Assembly: GCA_914767715.1 (NCBI GenBank)
Contig: OU612067.1
Coordinates: 28,864,162-28,928,161, forward strand
DNA length: 64,000 nt
Direction: 5' to 3'
DNA from: Membranipora membranacea
Taxonomy: Eukaryota; Bryozoa; Gymnolaemata; Cheilostomatida; Membraniporidae
Below are positions 50,317 to 63,348 of this stretch, piece by piece. The position numbers and the translations under genes were made by a program. The notes beneath the pieces are model-generated. The model did no database searches. It worked only from the letters and a program-made list of their open reading frames with translations, and was not told the DNA's origin. Each line of letters begins with the position of its first letter. Position 1 is the first letter of the stretch.

Positions 50317-53300
50317 TTACAGCGACCTGGGTTCCAGTTTACCAGCTTTGAAGTCATTAACAAAGGTGGTCAACCCTTCAGTAGTGAGCTCACCAGTATA
50401 CTCTGTCACTTCCTGAGAGGGAATGTTCACGATGGCGACGAATGGATTCTCTTTCTTGTTGAGTTTAGTGAAGGTCTTTAGCGAGTCGATCAGATCATCA
50501 TCCTGCAATAAATATTATAACAATATAATTATATGGGTGATGATGAGAGCACAGGGTCAGATGCATATGTTCAATTATCGGCAGAGGTTAGATGCTCAGG
50601 TAAAAAACTTCAAATACACCATTGTATATGACACACAGTTATAAGTTTTTGTGTGATTTACGCTCTATACTATAAACTCAATTAACTCAACCCTCTGTTC
50701 AAATTTTATTTCATGTTGTATACTAGCTACATGCTATCCCTATATATATAATATACATATATATCTATATATAGTATCCAGTGATAGCTCAAAACTTACA
50801 TCATTTCCCGTGTAGAAGAAGAGCAGATCCTGTTGATCCTGATCTTTATTGAACTCTTTATCAGCAATAGGTTTGATGGTCACCCTTGCCTGCTCCATAC
50901 TTTTCTCTTCCCCATCTATTCAACAAACAGTGGAAATATTAGTTAATTAGTAAAAACTAAAAGTAGTGAAACAAAACCGGAGTTGTCCACTTTAAGTCAA
51001 AGAGAGGATAACTTTAAACTCATACTTTCACTCATCGCTATGATTTTGGTAATTTCAGAGAAAGACAGAGACAAGGAACAACAGACAGCAAAATTAAGTT
51101 TGAAGGTGCCATAACTCACTTCCCGGATGAATAGGGGTCTTTAAGACAGAGCGAGGTTGCCCTAGTCAGGGTTTTAGTTTATTGAATGTACATAACCATA
51201 TTTCTAGTCACTTCACATGCTAATGATATTACTACTCACCATTGAAGTATACAAAGCAGGCCTTCTCATTCACACTGCCAGCAGAGTCATCTGTGAGCTC
51301 ATTGAGAGGCTTAGGCAGCCATGGGAAATCCTTACACTCCGGATCTCCCCCGACAGCTGCTCGACCATTAAATGTAATCTTATTATCTTCTTCATCAAAG
51401 AGCGCTAACATTGGTATACCTGCAAATAAGTGTAACACAGAATGTTAAGGTCATCATCAATGCTACAATCGCTTAACCAAACTTTCTATACTCTGCCTGG
51501 AACCAAAATTGTTGAAATTTCAAGATAACAGCATAATGCAGTTTGTAGAACGGTGTTAGTTTGGATGATATTCTTACGACATGAACATTGATCACTGGTA
51601 GAACAGCACATAACTGTAACAGTGGAAAAAGGGAGTTGAATGTACTAAACATTGTACAGAAAAATCCACGAACTTTGTCAGGAAATCTGCAGGCCATAGT
51701 GGCAACAGGGAGTTTGGGACTCCCTGGTGGCAATATAAACATTTACTTTGCTGATTATGCAGCTGTGAATGATGTCCATTATTTGCCTGAATTTACAGCA
51801 AGGCTTACACCTTTTAAGAGGTAGTAACTTCTCACACATTTTGGTCGGAGATAGAATTTTCTAACTTGCATTTTCCTTTAGGTCATTTATGCTGATATGC
51901 TGAATGGGTAACGTTGACAGATTAGAGAATCGAAGTTGATAGGCTTAGATTATTTGGGGCATGTAAAGCCTATCCTGGCAATACCGAAATATATCCAATT
52001 CATAGAGCGGTTATACAAGACCTACCTTCCACATTGCAGAAGTCTGACAACTTTTCCTTTCTTGAATCTCCGAATGGTAGAGCCAGCCAGGGCATATCTT
52101 CAAAGTACTCTTTAAACGATTTCTCATCTCGATCAGACGATGCAAACACGATCTCAAACTCTTTCTTCTGTTTATTGTCTTCTTTTGTTTCCTTGAGCGA
52201 GTTGTAGGATTTGATCAGACTGGGTGTGAATCCGCGGCATGGAGGACACTAAAACACAAAATATATGGTCTTATGGGCTTGCTAGTATTTCTATAGTATT
52301 GATAGTGTATTCAAAAAGCGAAAACTTGACACCAAAATAGTTAGTCGGCCTAGTGAGTAGTTAAGTATAGAGTAATAATACTTGCATACATACATAACTC
52401 ACAAGATATACATAACTTAACTAATGTTAGCGAGAAGGTTATCCAGGATTACTGAAGCTTTGAGGCTAGACCTTGACCTTTACCTTCCAAAGAAACCTGG
52501 TCAGCAGACTCAGGTACTGACTATCATATGACCATAGAGCTTATGCAATGTAACAGTTGTGCTTATGGCGGTAGTTCAACAAGTAAAGATTTTAATCCAA
52601 CCATAATTCAGTTCCAAATATAATTATTATTTTTAGTTAAAGAGCGATCGAACGTGTGCTGAAGGGAGCGGCTCACATCTTCTATAACTGATGTACTGAG
52701 TCGACAGTCTGGTTCAGTACATAAAAGGCTTATTTCACAACAGATGCCTAGATGCTGACAGCCAATAACTTCATGTGGTGAAGGTGTTAAATAGGTGTCA
52801 GTAAAAGCTAAGACTGTCATAAACAGTATTGATATGTTTACTGGTGAAAGTGATGTTTACATATATTGTGACATGAGGTAGTATGGCTTGTTATGGGCCT
52901 ATCAATCAAGTCCACATGACATAATTAGCTGTAATCTACAACCCTCTTACACCATGCGGGGATATATAACAATATGAGTCACTGAGTAGCCTATGGGACA
53001 CCTGAGAGAGCATGCCGGCTTGAGATCATACCAGTATTTGTCAACAATTCTACCAAATAATCTCTGATCATGCGGTATGTTGATAAAGAATGCAAAAACA
53101 TATTTCTTTCATTCCGAATAACAACACATTGGGACTCAGTGGCTTTTTATTTCAATCCATAAGCCAATAAGAATCTGCAGTGCGTGTTGCATTGTTATGC
53201 CAAAAACACTGCATTAATGTTGCAGGTTGAAATTACGACTGATTGCTACTTCCACGTACCATCTGGCAGCACACAGTCCCAATGGTGACAAAGCACTTTG

Positions 53301-55121
53301 CCATTTGTTATGTCAGCGTAGTTAAAATGCGCACAGATGGTGACAATGTGAGAAGTAACCAAATAAATTAAGCCTGTGACAGTTCTTAGAAAAGTTTCAA
53401 TGTTCCGATAACCGCTAACTAACATCGTTTAACATTCACACATGAGACTTACCCAATGTGCAGAGAAGTAGACACCCTTGACCTTTCCCTTCAGCTCTGA
53501 CGCCTTGACGACAGTACCGTCATTTTTGACAAAGTCGCCGGAGTAGAAGATATCAGTAAAGTTCTCTGGATACCAGGGAAAGTTGTCTGGTTCACTTGTG
53601 ACCTTGGCGCGACCTTGTTAGGAGAAACAAAGCAATGTGACTGCATTCCAATATCAAACCAATATTTGGGATAAAACACAGTTGCCATATACTTGAAGTG
53701 TTGAAAAGTGTAGAGTTTATTAAAAAATTCTACAATGGTATGCCATTCCCAGTTTTAAATGATCCAAATTTACACAACAGCTTATCAAGACATATCAACG
53801 ATTGTTGTGGAAACGGAGCACATTGATACTCGCATACACCAGGGGACAATACCCACTGGTACAGCATAATACATATATTTGCATCGCTGCCTCAATGGTC
53901 ACAAGGGCAACAATATCAAGAAGCAAATTTGGTAAAAACTCAAGCAGAATGAGTCAACATAGATTGTTGATAACTTACCTTTCGATGTAATGACAGCACC
54001 GGTCTCAGCGTTCAGGATAACAAGAGTGGGAATTCCACGAACTCCATGCTTCTTTGACAAATCAGCCTGGTAACAAACAATACATCATCATTACTTCCTC
54101 AATGAAAAAATTGTGATTATACAAAGAAGTTGGGGTACAATATTATCATACATAACCTCTTTTGGAAGGAGCCTTGTGTGTCAATACTGTCTTGACCACA
54201 CAGGCGCTATATGAACAGGTAGAGACATTAAAATTATAGGTTCCATTACATGTATGTGCAGATGAATAGTAGACTACCTATTTGTCTGGCTCAGAGGTAA
54301 ATATTGATGGCAGTGTAACCTGAAACTTTATTTTCTCCTCAATACAAAATTAATTGTGCACACCATTAAAATGCACACATGGTCCAGTTATCGATTTATT
54401 ACACAATCTTATCAATAAACACAATACACGCATTATAGTTACGCATCTATTACGCTATTCAACCAAGCTGTTTATCTTCACATTAGTCAATAGTTTGTCT
54501 ACATTCCATAGCGCAGCATCAGAATACAGCGTCCACAATACAACACCTAGTTTGACCTTGAAGAATGGTTTGATCCGACAAAAACTGTCAACTGTTGATA
54601 ATAAAAGCTTTTTCCTACCATGACATTCAAATTTTCATGTCAAGTAGAAGCCAAGTTTTTGAATGACAAAGCATTATTTGAATTATTGCATTATAATACC
54701 AGGAATCAGTCAAGTACCTACATATTGCAATGCAGTATCTGATGTCAATTAAGACATGCACAGAGCGGTTGCAGGTCTACTGCTATGATTGGAAATAAAA
54801 CATGGAATATTGCCTTACCTTTTCTTGGCGTTTGTCGAACTTGAGAGCAAGCCAAGGCATCTCCTTGTAATATTCATCAAATGCTGCCTGATCAGAATCT
54901 GAGCTCACAAAGATCATCTCAAAGTTCTTTTCTGCGTCTTTGGCCTTCATACCTTTGTACCACTCAGCTAGCTTAGGAGTAAACCCTCGGCATGGTGGAC
55001 ACCAGTGCGCAGAGTAGTAGAGACCGAGGATCTTACCCTTACCGGTTATTGTCATCCAGTCGACCTTCTCACCAGCCTGGTTGACAATGTTGTCAGCCAA
55101 AAGATTCTCAACGCTAGTCAT
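50317..55121 (-). CDS. NXN: Nucleoredoxin with two WCPPC thioredoxin domains
   Basis: The seven coding exons are 54819-55121, 53979-54066, 53453-53613, 52026-52248, 51240-51419, 50800-50915 and 50317-50502 (with TAA stop). All phases agree, and the total is 418 residues, close to the roughly 435 of vertebrate nucleoredoxin. It is a cytosolic/nuclear thioredoxin-fold oxidoreductase; in vertebrates NXN regulates Dishevelled and other partners. Domain 1 has YYSAHWCPPCRGFTPKL near residue 40, with MPWLALKF and GIPTLVILNAETG after it. Domain 2 has YFSAHWCPPCRGFTPSL, then MPWLALPFGD and GIPMLALFD. The C-terminal third (LLFFYTGNDDDLIDSL, FVNDFKAGKLEP) matches the redox-inactive NXN tail. Human NXN has a degenerate first active site, whereas here both CPPC pairs are intact. 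Start: MTSVENLLADNIV, with an acceptor five bases upstream, so at least one 5' UTR exon lies further right. Confidence 0.93.
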
Positions 55122-55126
55122 GATTG
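55122..55126 (-). other. NXN: 5' UTR remnant of the first nucleoredoxin coding exon
   Basis: The five bases between the ATG and a good acceptor (TTTATTTGCAG) show that transcription starts in a separate upstream exon, not located. The exon presumably lies between 55140 and 58400. Confidence 0.6.
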
Positions 55127-58100
55127 CTGCAAATAAAGGGAGAAAATTTAGGACAATCACCTCAATAGAACGATGCACTGTATTAGGTGGCAACCTCTAC
55201 AGGAAATTAGCAGAAGTAAGTCAGAGTCGACCCCATAAAAAATTGGTTAAGCCAAACACTGCTTTTTGCTCTGTCATGCCTAAGCACTTATAAGCCCCAT
55301 GCAGCCTTCCAGATACGTCCTTAGTAATTCAGCTCAAAGCAAGGCTGGGATTTTTTGAAGAGTTCACATAAATAATTAGTCGCTTTTGTATGAGCTCTGC
55401 AACTCTTATTGGCCCCCATGCATACAAGGAGTTACAGAGAACTATATGTTACTCCACACATGCACAGATAAATGGGACCAGGAGCTGTATAGTGGGACCA
55501 CATGCCCAGCCAATGGAGTGGTGCAAAGAGTAATCCAACACCAGTTTCCTTTCATTTGTAGAAAAATCTTTTCCCAATCTAATCTATGATAAGTATCAAG
55601 CTAGGAGATATAACCAGAAATGCATATACAGCACACACATATCTGTTTTATAGCCAAATCACTTAATGTTAATTATAGTCTCCAAATATGCATGAGTCAA
55701 CATGACTAAACAAATATACAACACAGGTCTATATGAGATTCCAGAAACTGTCATGAGTTTCTTGGAGGAAGAAAAGGGATTCAGCAAATAGACAATAAGT
55801 CCATAATAGTTCTGTATACATGCTTATGTTAATAGTGTCTGTGTTGCGTAGCAACTCAACCGGAAGTTAGTTAAAAAAAGGAGGAGCTTGATTTTATGAA
55901 TGACCTTCAACCCTAATACAAAATAATAGTTCATGCTCCTAAACAACACTGAAAAAGTTTTTCCATCACAGTTACCATTCAATAACTCATAAATATGTTA
56001 CATGTGTACCAAAGGCTATGTGTGAAGAAATCTTTAGATTTTTTTGGGAAGTCCAGAATCCAATAACTAGTTCCACCTATCTTTACCCAGTCCAGTACTC
56101 AAATATTGTGTGCTTGAGAGGATTTGTGATAAATGTGATTTCAGTGTGCAAGATTCTTGTCTTTATCAGAGTGGACTGCAGTAGGGCTAGCCATATCCAA
56201 AGAGCTTTTGTCATAAGGCTACAGTACAGTAGTCTCTTACTTACTTGTATGTAACTTAGTAGTACTTCTACTTACCACCATGTCCACTACCTCCCACATA
56301 CCTGTAGTGTAACCCACTAACTTAGTAAGTAATTTGTAAAATAAACAGGCTACTACTGCAGATGATATTGTGTAACAAATATGACTACCAACCAATGGTC
56401 ATAGTTTTTGCTGCTCAACCTGTTTGCCCTTGGTGTTTCCACAAATTGCCATGAACTTTGAAACTCAAAAATGTTCAATCTCTGCATTACTAGTCTGGGT
56501 GTGGCGTGTCACATCATTCTTAGACTTGAGGGAGCAAGTGCTTTACCCAGCAGGTCTACTCCAAAACCTGGGATTTTGGCAAAGTTTGACTGCCCCCCTT
56601 GAGTTCTTGTTGTTTGAGGGTAATTCATGGTTTAGAAGACACATCCAACTTTCATGGTCTCTGGAGTCAAAAGAAATTTAGACAGCACTTCCCTGAGTAT
56701 TCTATTTGAATGACTACCTCCTAAACTGCTCATACATACCTCATTTGATGGATTTAGTCACCTGTAGCTCTTTCAGCAAACAATTTCAGTTCAAAAATCT
56801 TTGAAAATCATGCGCAGATGGATAAATTCAGAAATAGCCAATGTTTATAAAAACTTTCAGGTTTTTTCATGATGTGTCCGTACTATATAAATTAAGGAAA
56901 TACAACCAATGTATTAACCAATGAAATCTCTTTATACATTGGTTGTATTTCCTTAATTTATATAGTACGGAGTCTATGGACACATCATGAAAAAACCTGA
57001 AAGTGTTTATAAACATTGGCTCTCTCTTTGAATTTATCCGCGTCTGCGCATGACTTCAAAAGATTTTTGAACAGAAATTGTTTGCTGAAAGAGCTACAGG
57101 TGACTTAATCCAATGAGGTATGTATGAGCAGCTTAGAAGGTAGTCTTTCAAACAGAATACTCAGTGAAGTGCTGACCAAATTTCTTTTGACTCCAGAGAC
57201 CATGACAGTTGGATGTGTCTTCTAAACCATGAATTACCTTCAAACAACAAAACAACAAAAACTCAAGGGCGCAGTCAAACATTGCCAAATGCCAGGTTTT
57301 GGAGTAGACCTGTGGCTTTACCCCTATCTAGTACCATTGTAACTACTACTGAGTAATCTAATCATGGCAACAAGAGAGAGGGGTAATATAGTACAGTCCT
57401 TGCTGCCCTTTTAAACTCCATAATGATTATCACGGATTCATGTTCCGCCCACTGTGTTATAAAAGGAACCTATAAAATACGCAGCCTCCCCTGTGAATGT
57501 GGGCAGAAGAACCAACCATCCAACAAGGACAACCAAAGATCAGGCCTGGAATCAGCAACAAACATGGTGCTGGACTAGTAACTGCTTGCATCCTAGGTAT
57601 GGGGAGGGGGCGGGTGTATTCAGTCTTGAGCCACGAGACACTAACACAATATTTGTTAGATTGGAAGAGACATTGCTTGCACCAGGTTTGTGAGTCTATT
57701 TTTGGAGGTTTGGGTGCTGTCATGACTGGTTAGTGACAATGTAATCTGGAAGAGTTTTAAGCAAGTACACTCTTTTGTCCGACCACCATTGTATGACAGT
57801 CATAGTTCATAAAGCACATGATAATCCCCAGTGTTCAGTTCAAGAAACTCAGTCGTTTTGTTTGCTCACCATCTATGTTTAATGTCAAATGCTCACACTA
57901 TCCTCTAAAGTATCAAATTTCTCTTGTGGTCCGAGCACAGCATACTCCAGCGCCCTTTGTATCTTACAGTAATATCGGCTGTTCTTGTTGAGCTCAGAAT
58001 TTGATATTGATCTCTTATTACAGGTGTTGTGTCTAGACAGAGATGAATGTGACTGGAGTATCAGATCGATGAGTGTGAGGAGGAAATCATAATGGAGAAC

Positions 58101-58470
58101 AGATGGCCTGATTACACCAAACCTGCCCAGCAGCTGAAGGCTTTTCTCTTCCGACACCCTCGCTCCATATTCACTCTATCATGTTTGGTAAGAAAGATTT
58201 TATTACAAAACGAAAAAAAATCACACAAGGACGATTTATGTTATTAAAATAGATCAGCAGGTGACTGGTGGATATCAAGATCCTTGGTGCCATAAATTGG
58301 CGACCTCAAGGTTACAATCAGCTATAAGATCTTACTGCCATTTCTACACACGAAAATCAAGTGCAGGAGTATTTGCTATATTATCTGCAACTCTAGGTAG
58401 CTACTGAGTAATAATGAAACATTGAGCAAAAGAAGTCAGAGTCATAAATTTTCTATTGGTATTATTGCAG
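55127..58470. other. Region between divergent NXN and lipase genes
   Basis: This region should hold both promoters and the 5' UTR exon of NXN. It contains the palindrome at 56551-57312. An open stretch at 57457-57733 reads on both strands without family motifs. A minus-strand open frame at 57885-58157 has a Leu-rich helix (LLTLIDLILQSHSS) but no splice context or recognised family. Confidence 0.45.
56551..57312. repeat. Large imperfect palindrome
   Basis: The left arm (56551-56913) and right arm (56935-57312) are inverted copies that differ by scattered substitutions and small indels. They are separated by a 21-base spacer. The outer tips are CAGGTCTACTCC and GGAGTAGACCTG; the inner tips are TACAACCAATGTA and TACATTGGTTGTA. 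It lies upstream of both the nucleoredoxin gene and the lipase gene. It could be a foldback element or a recent inverted duplication. No open reading frame of note spans it. Confidence 0.85.
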
Positions 58471-58512
58471 GAAAAAGCTACTTTGCTGCCATGGATAGCA
58501 GTTTGTTGTTTG
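58471..58512 (+). other. Candidate signal-peptide exon of the lipase gene
   Basis: After a strong pyrimidine tract and acceptor (TTATTGCAG), the phase 0 frame reads EKATLLPWIAVCCL and reaches a weak donor (TTG|GTTTGT). Joined to the next exon ([12 protein letters not shown]) it would make a hydrophobic leader, as expected for a secreted lipase. The donor is poor, and the exon with the start codon was not found, so this is tentative. Confidence 0.35.
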
Positions 58513-58720
58513 GTTTGTTTCTGGGCATGAAATTTAGGGTGTATGATTGCATTTATTCATTACTGAGCGTTGTGCTCAAATAATGAATCATATCACTGGC
58601 ATGAAAAATTTGATTTTCAATTTTTAATTCTGCATAAGGATCAACTAGAGCTGCCAGTTCATATTGGACCATACTCGTCTGAAGAGGTAAATGTTTCACC
58701 TTCTTTCTCTTGTTTTGCAG

Positions 58721-61700
58721 GTTGCTGCTGGGGCCTTTTTTACTTCACATTTGGGTAGGTGATTAAATTTCATATCCGCCTATAGACTTTATGATAATTA
58801 AAAGTCTATGTATCCGCCACAACCAAGTCGAAAATACATCAGATGATTAAAGTGTTTAGGAAAGCATAAAACAACCACTGCTCATTTCTATGCCATCTCA
58901 TAGCGATGAACAAAACAACTCAATTTACTCACACCAGGACATTATTGAATGATGTAACCGATTTCAAAGCACGAAAGCCCAGACTCTAGAAGGGTCTAGC
59001 TAGACTATGTTATCTCCCCTGTTACGTATTATCACAGACAGCCTAGGCCTGGCTTGCCTAGGACAGTAACCAGGCTGCTACGCTAACATCAAGATTTATT
59101 GCAAAACAGTGTTGGTCACACCAGGACATTATTGAATGATGTAACCGATTTCAAAGCACGAAAGCCCAGAGTCTAGAAGGGTCTAGCTAGACTATGTTAT
59201 CTCCCCTGTTACATATTATCACAGACAGCCTAGGCCTGGCTTGCCTAGGACAGTAACCAGGCTGCTACGCTAACATCAAGATTTATTGCAAAACAGTGTT
59301 GGTCAAAGGTAGCCTAGCCAAAGATATTTTTGTTTAAATCTGTAACAGGGGAGATAAAATACTCTTGTCCATTCTAGACCCTTGGTTTTTGCACTTTGAA
59401 ATCAGTGCAAGTAAATCTGGGTTATGTGTTCATTGCTATGAGGTTACTTTGATGTGAACAGTGGTTGCATTTTGCTTTCTTAGAAACACTTAAAATAACT
59501 TTTGTCATGCCCTTATTATGATAAATATGTCCCCTTACACATCCTCAGATGTTTCCCCAAAAAAAAAACCAAAACCAAAGATAAAATTTAAAACTAGCTC
59601 AATCAATTGCAAAGAAATGTTTGACAATGCTAATTTATATGTATATGTGGAGGAAGGTTGATGAAAGCAGAAGCCATGAATTAAAAGAAAGTTTTGGGGT
59701 GTATGCAAGACGTGATTTATCACAAAATAAAGAGGGATAGTTAGTGCTTCAAAAAATCACTGATGATAAAGCTTGACAGTGAAGTAATCTGTTGCGAAAT
59801 ATAGAGGAAAAGTAAAATGCGAGGTCTGACAATGTTAAAAGATTTAATCCAGTAGACATATATTGTGTATAAGTCAAATATATTCGAAGTTGTGTATTGG
59901 TTATCAGCCTGAAGGCTCTTTTCTGGAGAATAACAATGAGGTTTGTTAGATCAGATGCGATTACTGAAATTGGTTGATTGTAGGAGTGATACCTGGCCAG
60001 TATCGAATACATCGTGAGACTTGTATGGAGGAGCTCGGCTGTTTCTCCATTGAAGGTGATTTCTCTCTCCGTCCTTTCAACGTCCTGCCCCAACATCGCT
60101 TTGCTATTGGTACTAAGTTTATACTCTACACTGAAGACTCTGAGCCTCGAGAGTTCTCACCAGATGAGGCGGCGGCTCTTTATGATCAGCTAGTAGAGGA
60201 TAAGTCACTTATCATAATAACACATGGATGGATATCATCTAGAGCTGACTCTCTTATAAATGTAAGTAGGCGAGTAGCAGCTTCATTCAGCGTGTCAAAT
60301 TAAATATGAACAAAAATGTTTTGGTACAGTGTTTTTCTGAGATATTGAAAGTGAAGTGAGTTCCACTGACATTCCTTATTATCTAACTATGCATCTGTGA
60401 AGCATAACAACAAGGAACTAACAAATAAGTCTAGTAAGGATCGTCTTAACCTCCCTTTCTATGGCAATGTTTTAAGTACTTACTGAAGATATCAATTATG
60501 GACATGGCATGGTTCGCTGCGAATGAGCTGCTTGCATCTGATACTTATTGTTGTGGGGAACTTTTCCTAATTTCTAATTTTTTTTAACTTCCTAATTTGA
60601 TCAATTCTGCAGGAGATGATTGAGTCATTAGTTACACATAGAGGTAAAGAGCTGAATGTAGTGTTAGTAGAATGGGAGCCAGGCTCTACACAGACATATC
60701 CCCAGTCTGTAGCTAACACCAGAGTGGTCGGTGCTGAGATAGCTAGACTTCTCAAAATCACTCAGGTATGTTTGACCAACTTAGTTTTCTAAACGCGATT
60801 CTTACCAATAGGCCTTGAAACTCAAAGTAAATTGCCCCAATGTAACTTTTGGACGCTCAAGTTGAAAGCTTGAATTATGAGGCATATTTATCAGGCTGAT
60901 GTAATTTGAAGCTATACTTTATGTAAAAGTAAAACTCTACTCAAAGCAATTTACCAGGTTAACATTAGCCATGTCACACAGCTACCAAAAGGTAGCCCAT
61001 GACAAGGCTAGGTTAACATGTGTTGAATGAACCTCAGAATTCATCGTTCTCGAAACAGGCAATGAGAATTCCATTTCTAATGATTAGCGCATCATCATCA
61101 CTAACAGGGCATAAATAGATTGTTTTCTCATTATTTCATGCAACAGTTACATTCTGTTTTTATAATCAGCTGTGCAGATATGACTCTGTAAAAACGATCA
61201 ATATGAATCAGCTCCATCTTATTCAAAAACTATTTTTAAAAGTACAAATTTGATCATTTTTGTACCATAGGGAAAGATAGACCTATCGCGGGTACACTTG
61301 GTCGGATCAAGTCTTGGTGCTCACATATGTGGGACATGTGGGGATATCCTCGATGGACAAATCGGTCGTATTACAGGTAAGGCTGCTTCCCTCACAGAGT
61401 AACAAACTATGTAAATACCACATTAAGGAATTTGTGCAGCGAATCTTTATCTTCTGTAGTTTTAGACCTAGGAGTGCTTAAATTTGATCAGAAGAAACAG
61501 AATCAGAAACCTTATGCGTTATGACAGCAATGGCTTATTAGGAGAGGGGCCAAAGGTCTGGCGGGGGGGGGGGGGGCTCAGACTAGGTGCTCATTGCTCA
61601 TTGCACCATATCATGCAAGCAGCCTAGAATCAATTGTACCCTTTCATACTTTCTGTGTGCATCCAATGCATACAAACATGACTAACCTGGGTACCCATGA

Positions 61701-63348
61701 TGTAGTTATGTAATGAACAGAATTCTAGACTTTTCATGAATAAGTGCCTAGATTTATGATTCATTTATTCAGGAGACTTCACAAACTAAGCCACAAGCTA
61801 TTGATTTAAATAATAAAGGCTTAGCAGAACATATTTATGAGCTGTATGGCAAATAAGCTAAGAATACTGGGCATTGGCAGTGGCCAGGTTTCCAATGCCA
61901 ATTCAGCACATTTGAATATAGAGTGATTGATTTAAATTTGGTAATGCTGACAGAGAAATTATTATAGTTTGGTGATGCTGATGCAATAATTGTCGTATTT
62001 CGAATGATGACGAGTCAATCTTGAATCAATTTTGCTGACCCGCATCTCATTTTGAAAATTTCCTTTTATGATCTTTGCTTGAGGTATGAGACCAATGTTA
62101 GACTTGTCACACAGCCGTGCGACAAGGCCACGCCTATGTGACATAGGTGACAGATAGCTATGTTAGTAGCCTACATGTCATAGTAAATCAATGTGTAAGT
62201 AGGAGCACTTGCCTTTGTAGAACTTAGAAAAATAATACTGAATCTGTATTTTCTCTCCTGCAAGTTATCAAATTTATGGGTGTTTTTGCTTATTACAGCA
62301 CTAGATGCTGCTGGACCGTTGTTTGAGGATTACCCAGAATCCATCAGACTTGACCCTTCTGATGCCCAGTTTGTTGATGCTATTCACACGGACGGAGATG
62401 AGTTTTACAAAGTGGTGATCGCTGAGGGAGGTGAGTGCACCATTACCTATGATGTGACATTGATAAGGGGCTTATATTGCTGGTCTTAGTGGTCCAGTGG
62501 AAATCAAAAGGGTAGTTGGGTACAATGCAGGCCCGGTGCATGTGTCTCTGACAACTCAGTAAATACCGTCCCTAGAGGAACAGGATGAAAGGAAAGTCAA
62601 AACTTTGTTACAGCAGCTTTTCTTCTCTAAAGAGTTATTGAAATCATCTGGGGAGAACAATCAGCAGGGGTTTTGTGTTCTGATGAGATTGGGCTTTCAT
62701 CCAAAAAATAAGAGTTACTAATCTCTGTTCTTGACTAAACTTTCCTCAGACATAGTTACAACTTTTATCCGCCTCTTCGTTGTTAGCTGGGTAAGTGGAC
62801 TAGAATAAATAATGAAGTTCTTGTAAGCCATGGAGGAGACAATGCGGGTCTACATTAATGTACTGGCTCAACTTATCAAATCATCATCATCATCATAAAG
62901 AAATGCTGCATTTTGTTAGGCCACAATATGTCCTAGATTGATGCAGTGCAGACAACTCCTTTATCAGGTCGAAAGCGTACTTTATTTCTACCAGGAAGGG
63001 TGTGAGGCGTTCCACCCTCCATAGTTATACCCTGAAGGAGTTGTGTTCTCAGGAACAAAAGTTTTTCAGGCAAACTAAACTAAAATGTAACAAAACCTCC
63101 CACCTCAACTTGCAACAATAGATACTAGCTAACCCTGAGTCATCCCCATGCCCAGCTAAACTCAACTCTGGCTAATATTGGCTTTTCTCAAGTATCTCTT
63201 TTCAAATTATAATTTTTTATTACAGGTTTAGGTATACATCACAGTATAGGACATGCAGATTTCTACCCAAGTGGCGGACATTCACAACCTCACTGTGCCG
63301 GATTTATGTTCAAAACTCTATCAGATATAGCTAATGGAGATTTCATGA
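58721..63348 (+). CDS. Pancreatic-lipase-family secreted lipase (partial, runs off right edge)
   Basis: The exons are 58721-58754, 59984-60261, 60613-60765, 61271-61376, 62299-62430 and 63226-63348, all with agreeing phases (0 to 1, 1 to 0, 0 to 0, 0 to 1, 1 to 1, 1 to 1). The product is a triacylglycerol or phospholipid hydrolase of the alpha/beta-hydrolase pancreatic lipase family. CMEELGCFS near the N-terminus matches the family's LGCFS start. SLIIITHGW forms the oxyanion-hole region. [20 protein letters not shown] is the family's W...YPQAVANT helix. [11 protein letters not shown] is the nucleophile elbow with catalytic Ser. LDAAGP carries the catalytic Asp. [17 protein letters not shown] and [16 protein letters not shown] are also conserved in lipases. 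The catalytic His and the C-terminal PLAT domain are expected beyond the window. Nucleophile-flanking Ser (GSSLG) replaces the His of GHSLG in vertebrate enzymes. Confidence 0.9.
58930..59420. mobile_element. MITE-like element, family A, with tandemly doubled left part
   Basis: The left arm (GACATTATTGAATGATGTAA followed by TTATCTCCCCTGTTAC) matches the arms of the element at 16697-17129. A unit of 187 bases is present twice in a row (58930-59116 and 59117-59303) with only about two differences. A degraded inverted arm follows at about 59340-59420. The whole lies in an intron of the lipase gene, between exons 58721-58754 and 59984-60261. Confidence 0.7.
60958..61016. repeat. Short inverted repeat in a lipase intron
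   Basis: GTTAACATTAGCCATGTCA and its partner GACAAGGCTAGGTTAAC form imperfect arms of about 27 bases, closed by CTACC and GGTAG. No function is indicated. Confidence 0.5.

Noticed and set aside
57457-57733. Open frames on both strands near 57.5 kb
   Set aside because: No recognised domain; short and without splice context. May be part of an unidentified repeat.
58570-58758. Open frame ending YFTFG as a lipase exon
   Set aside because: It reads the true exon 58721-58754 in the wrong frame; the phase 0 reading joins the lipase chain instead.
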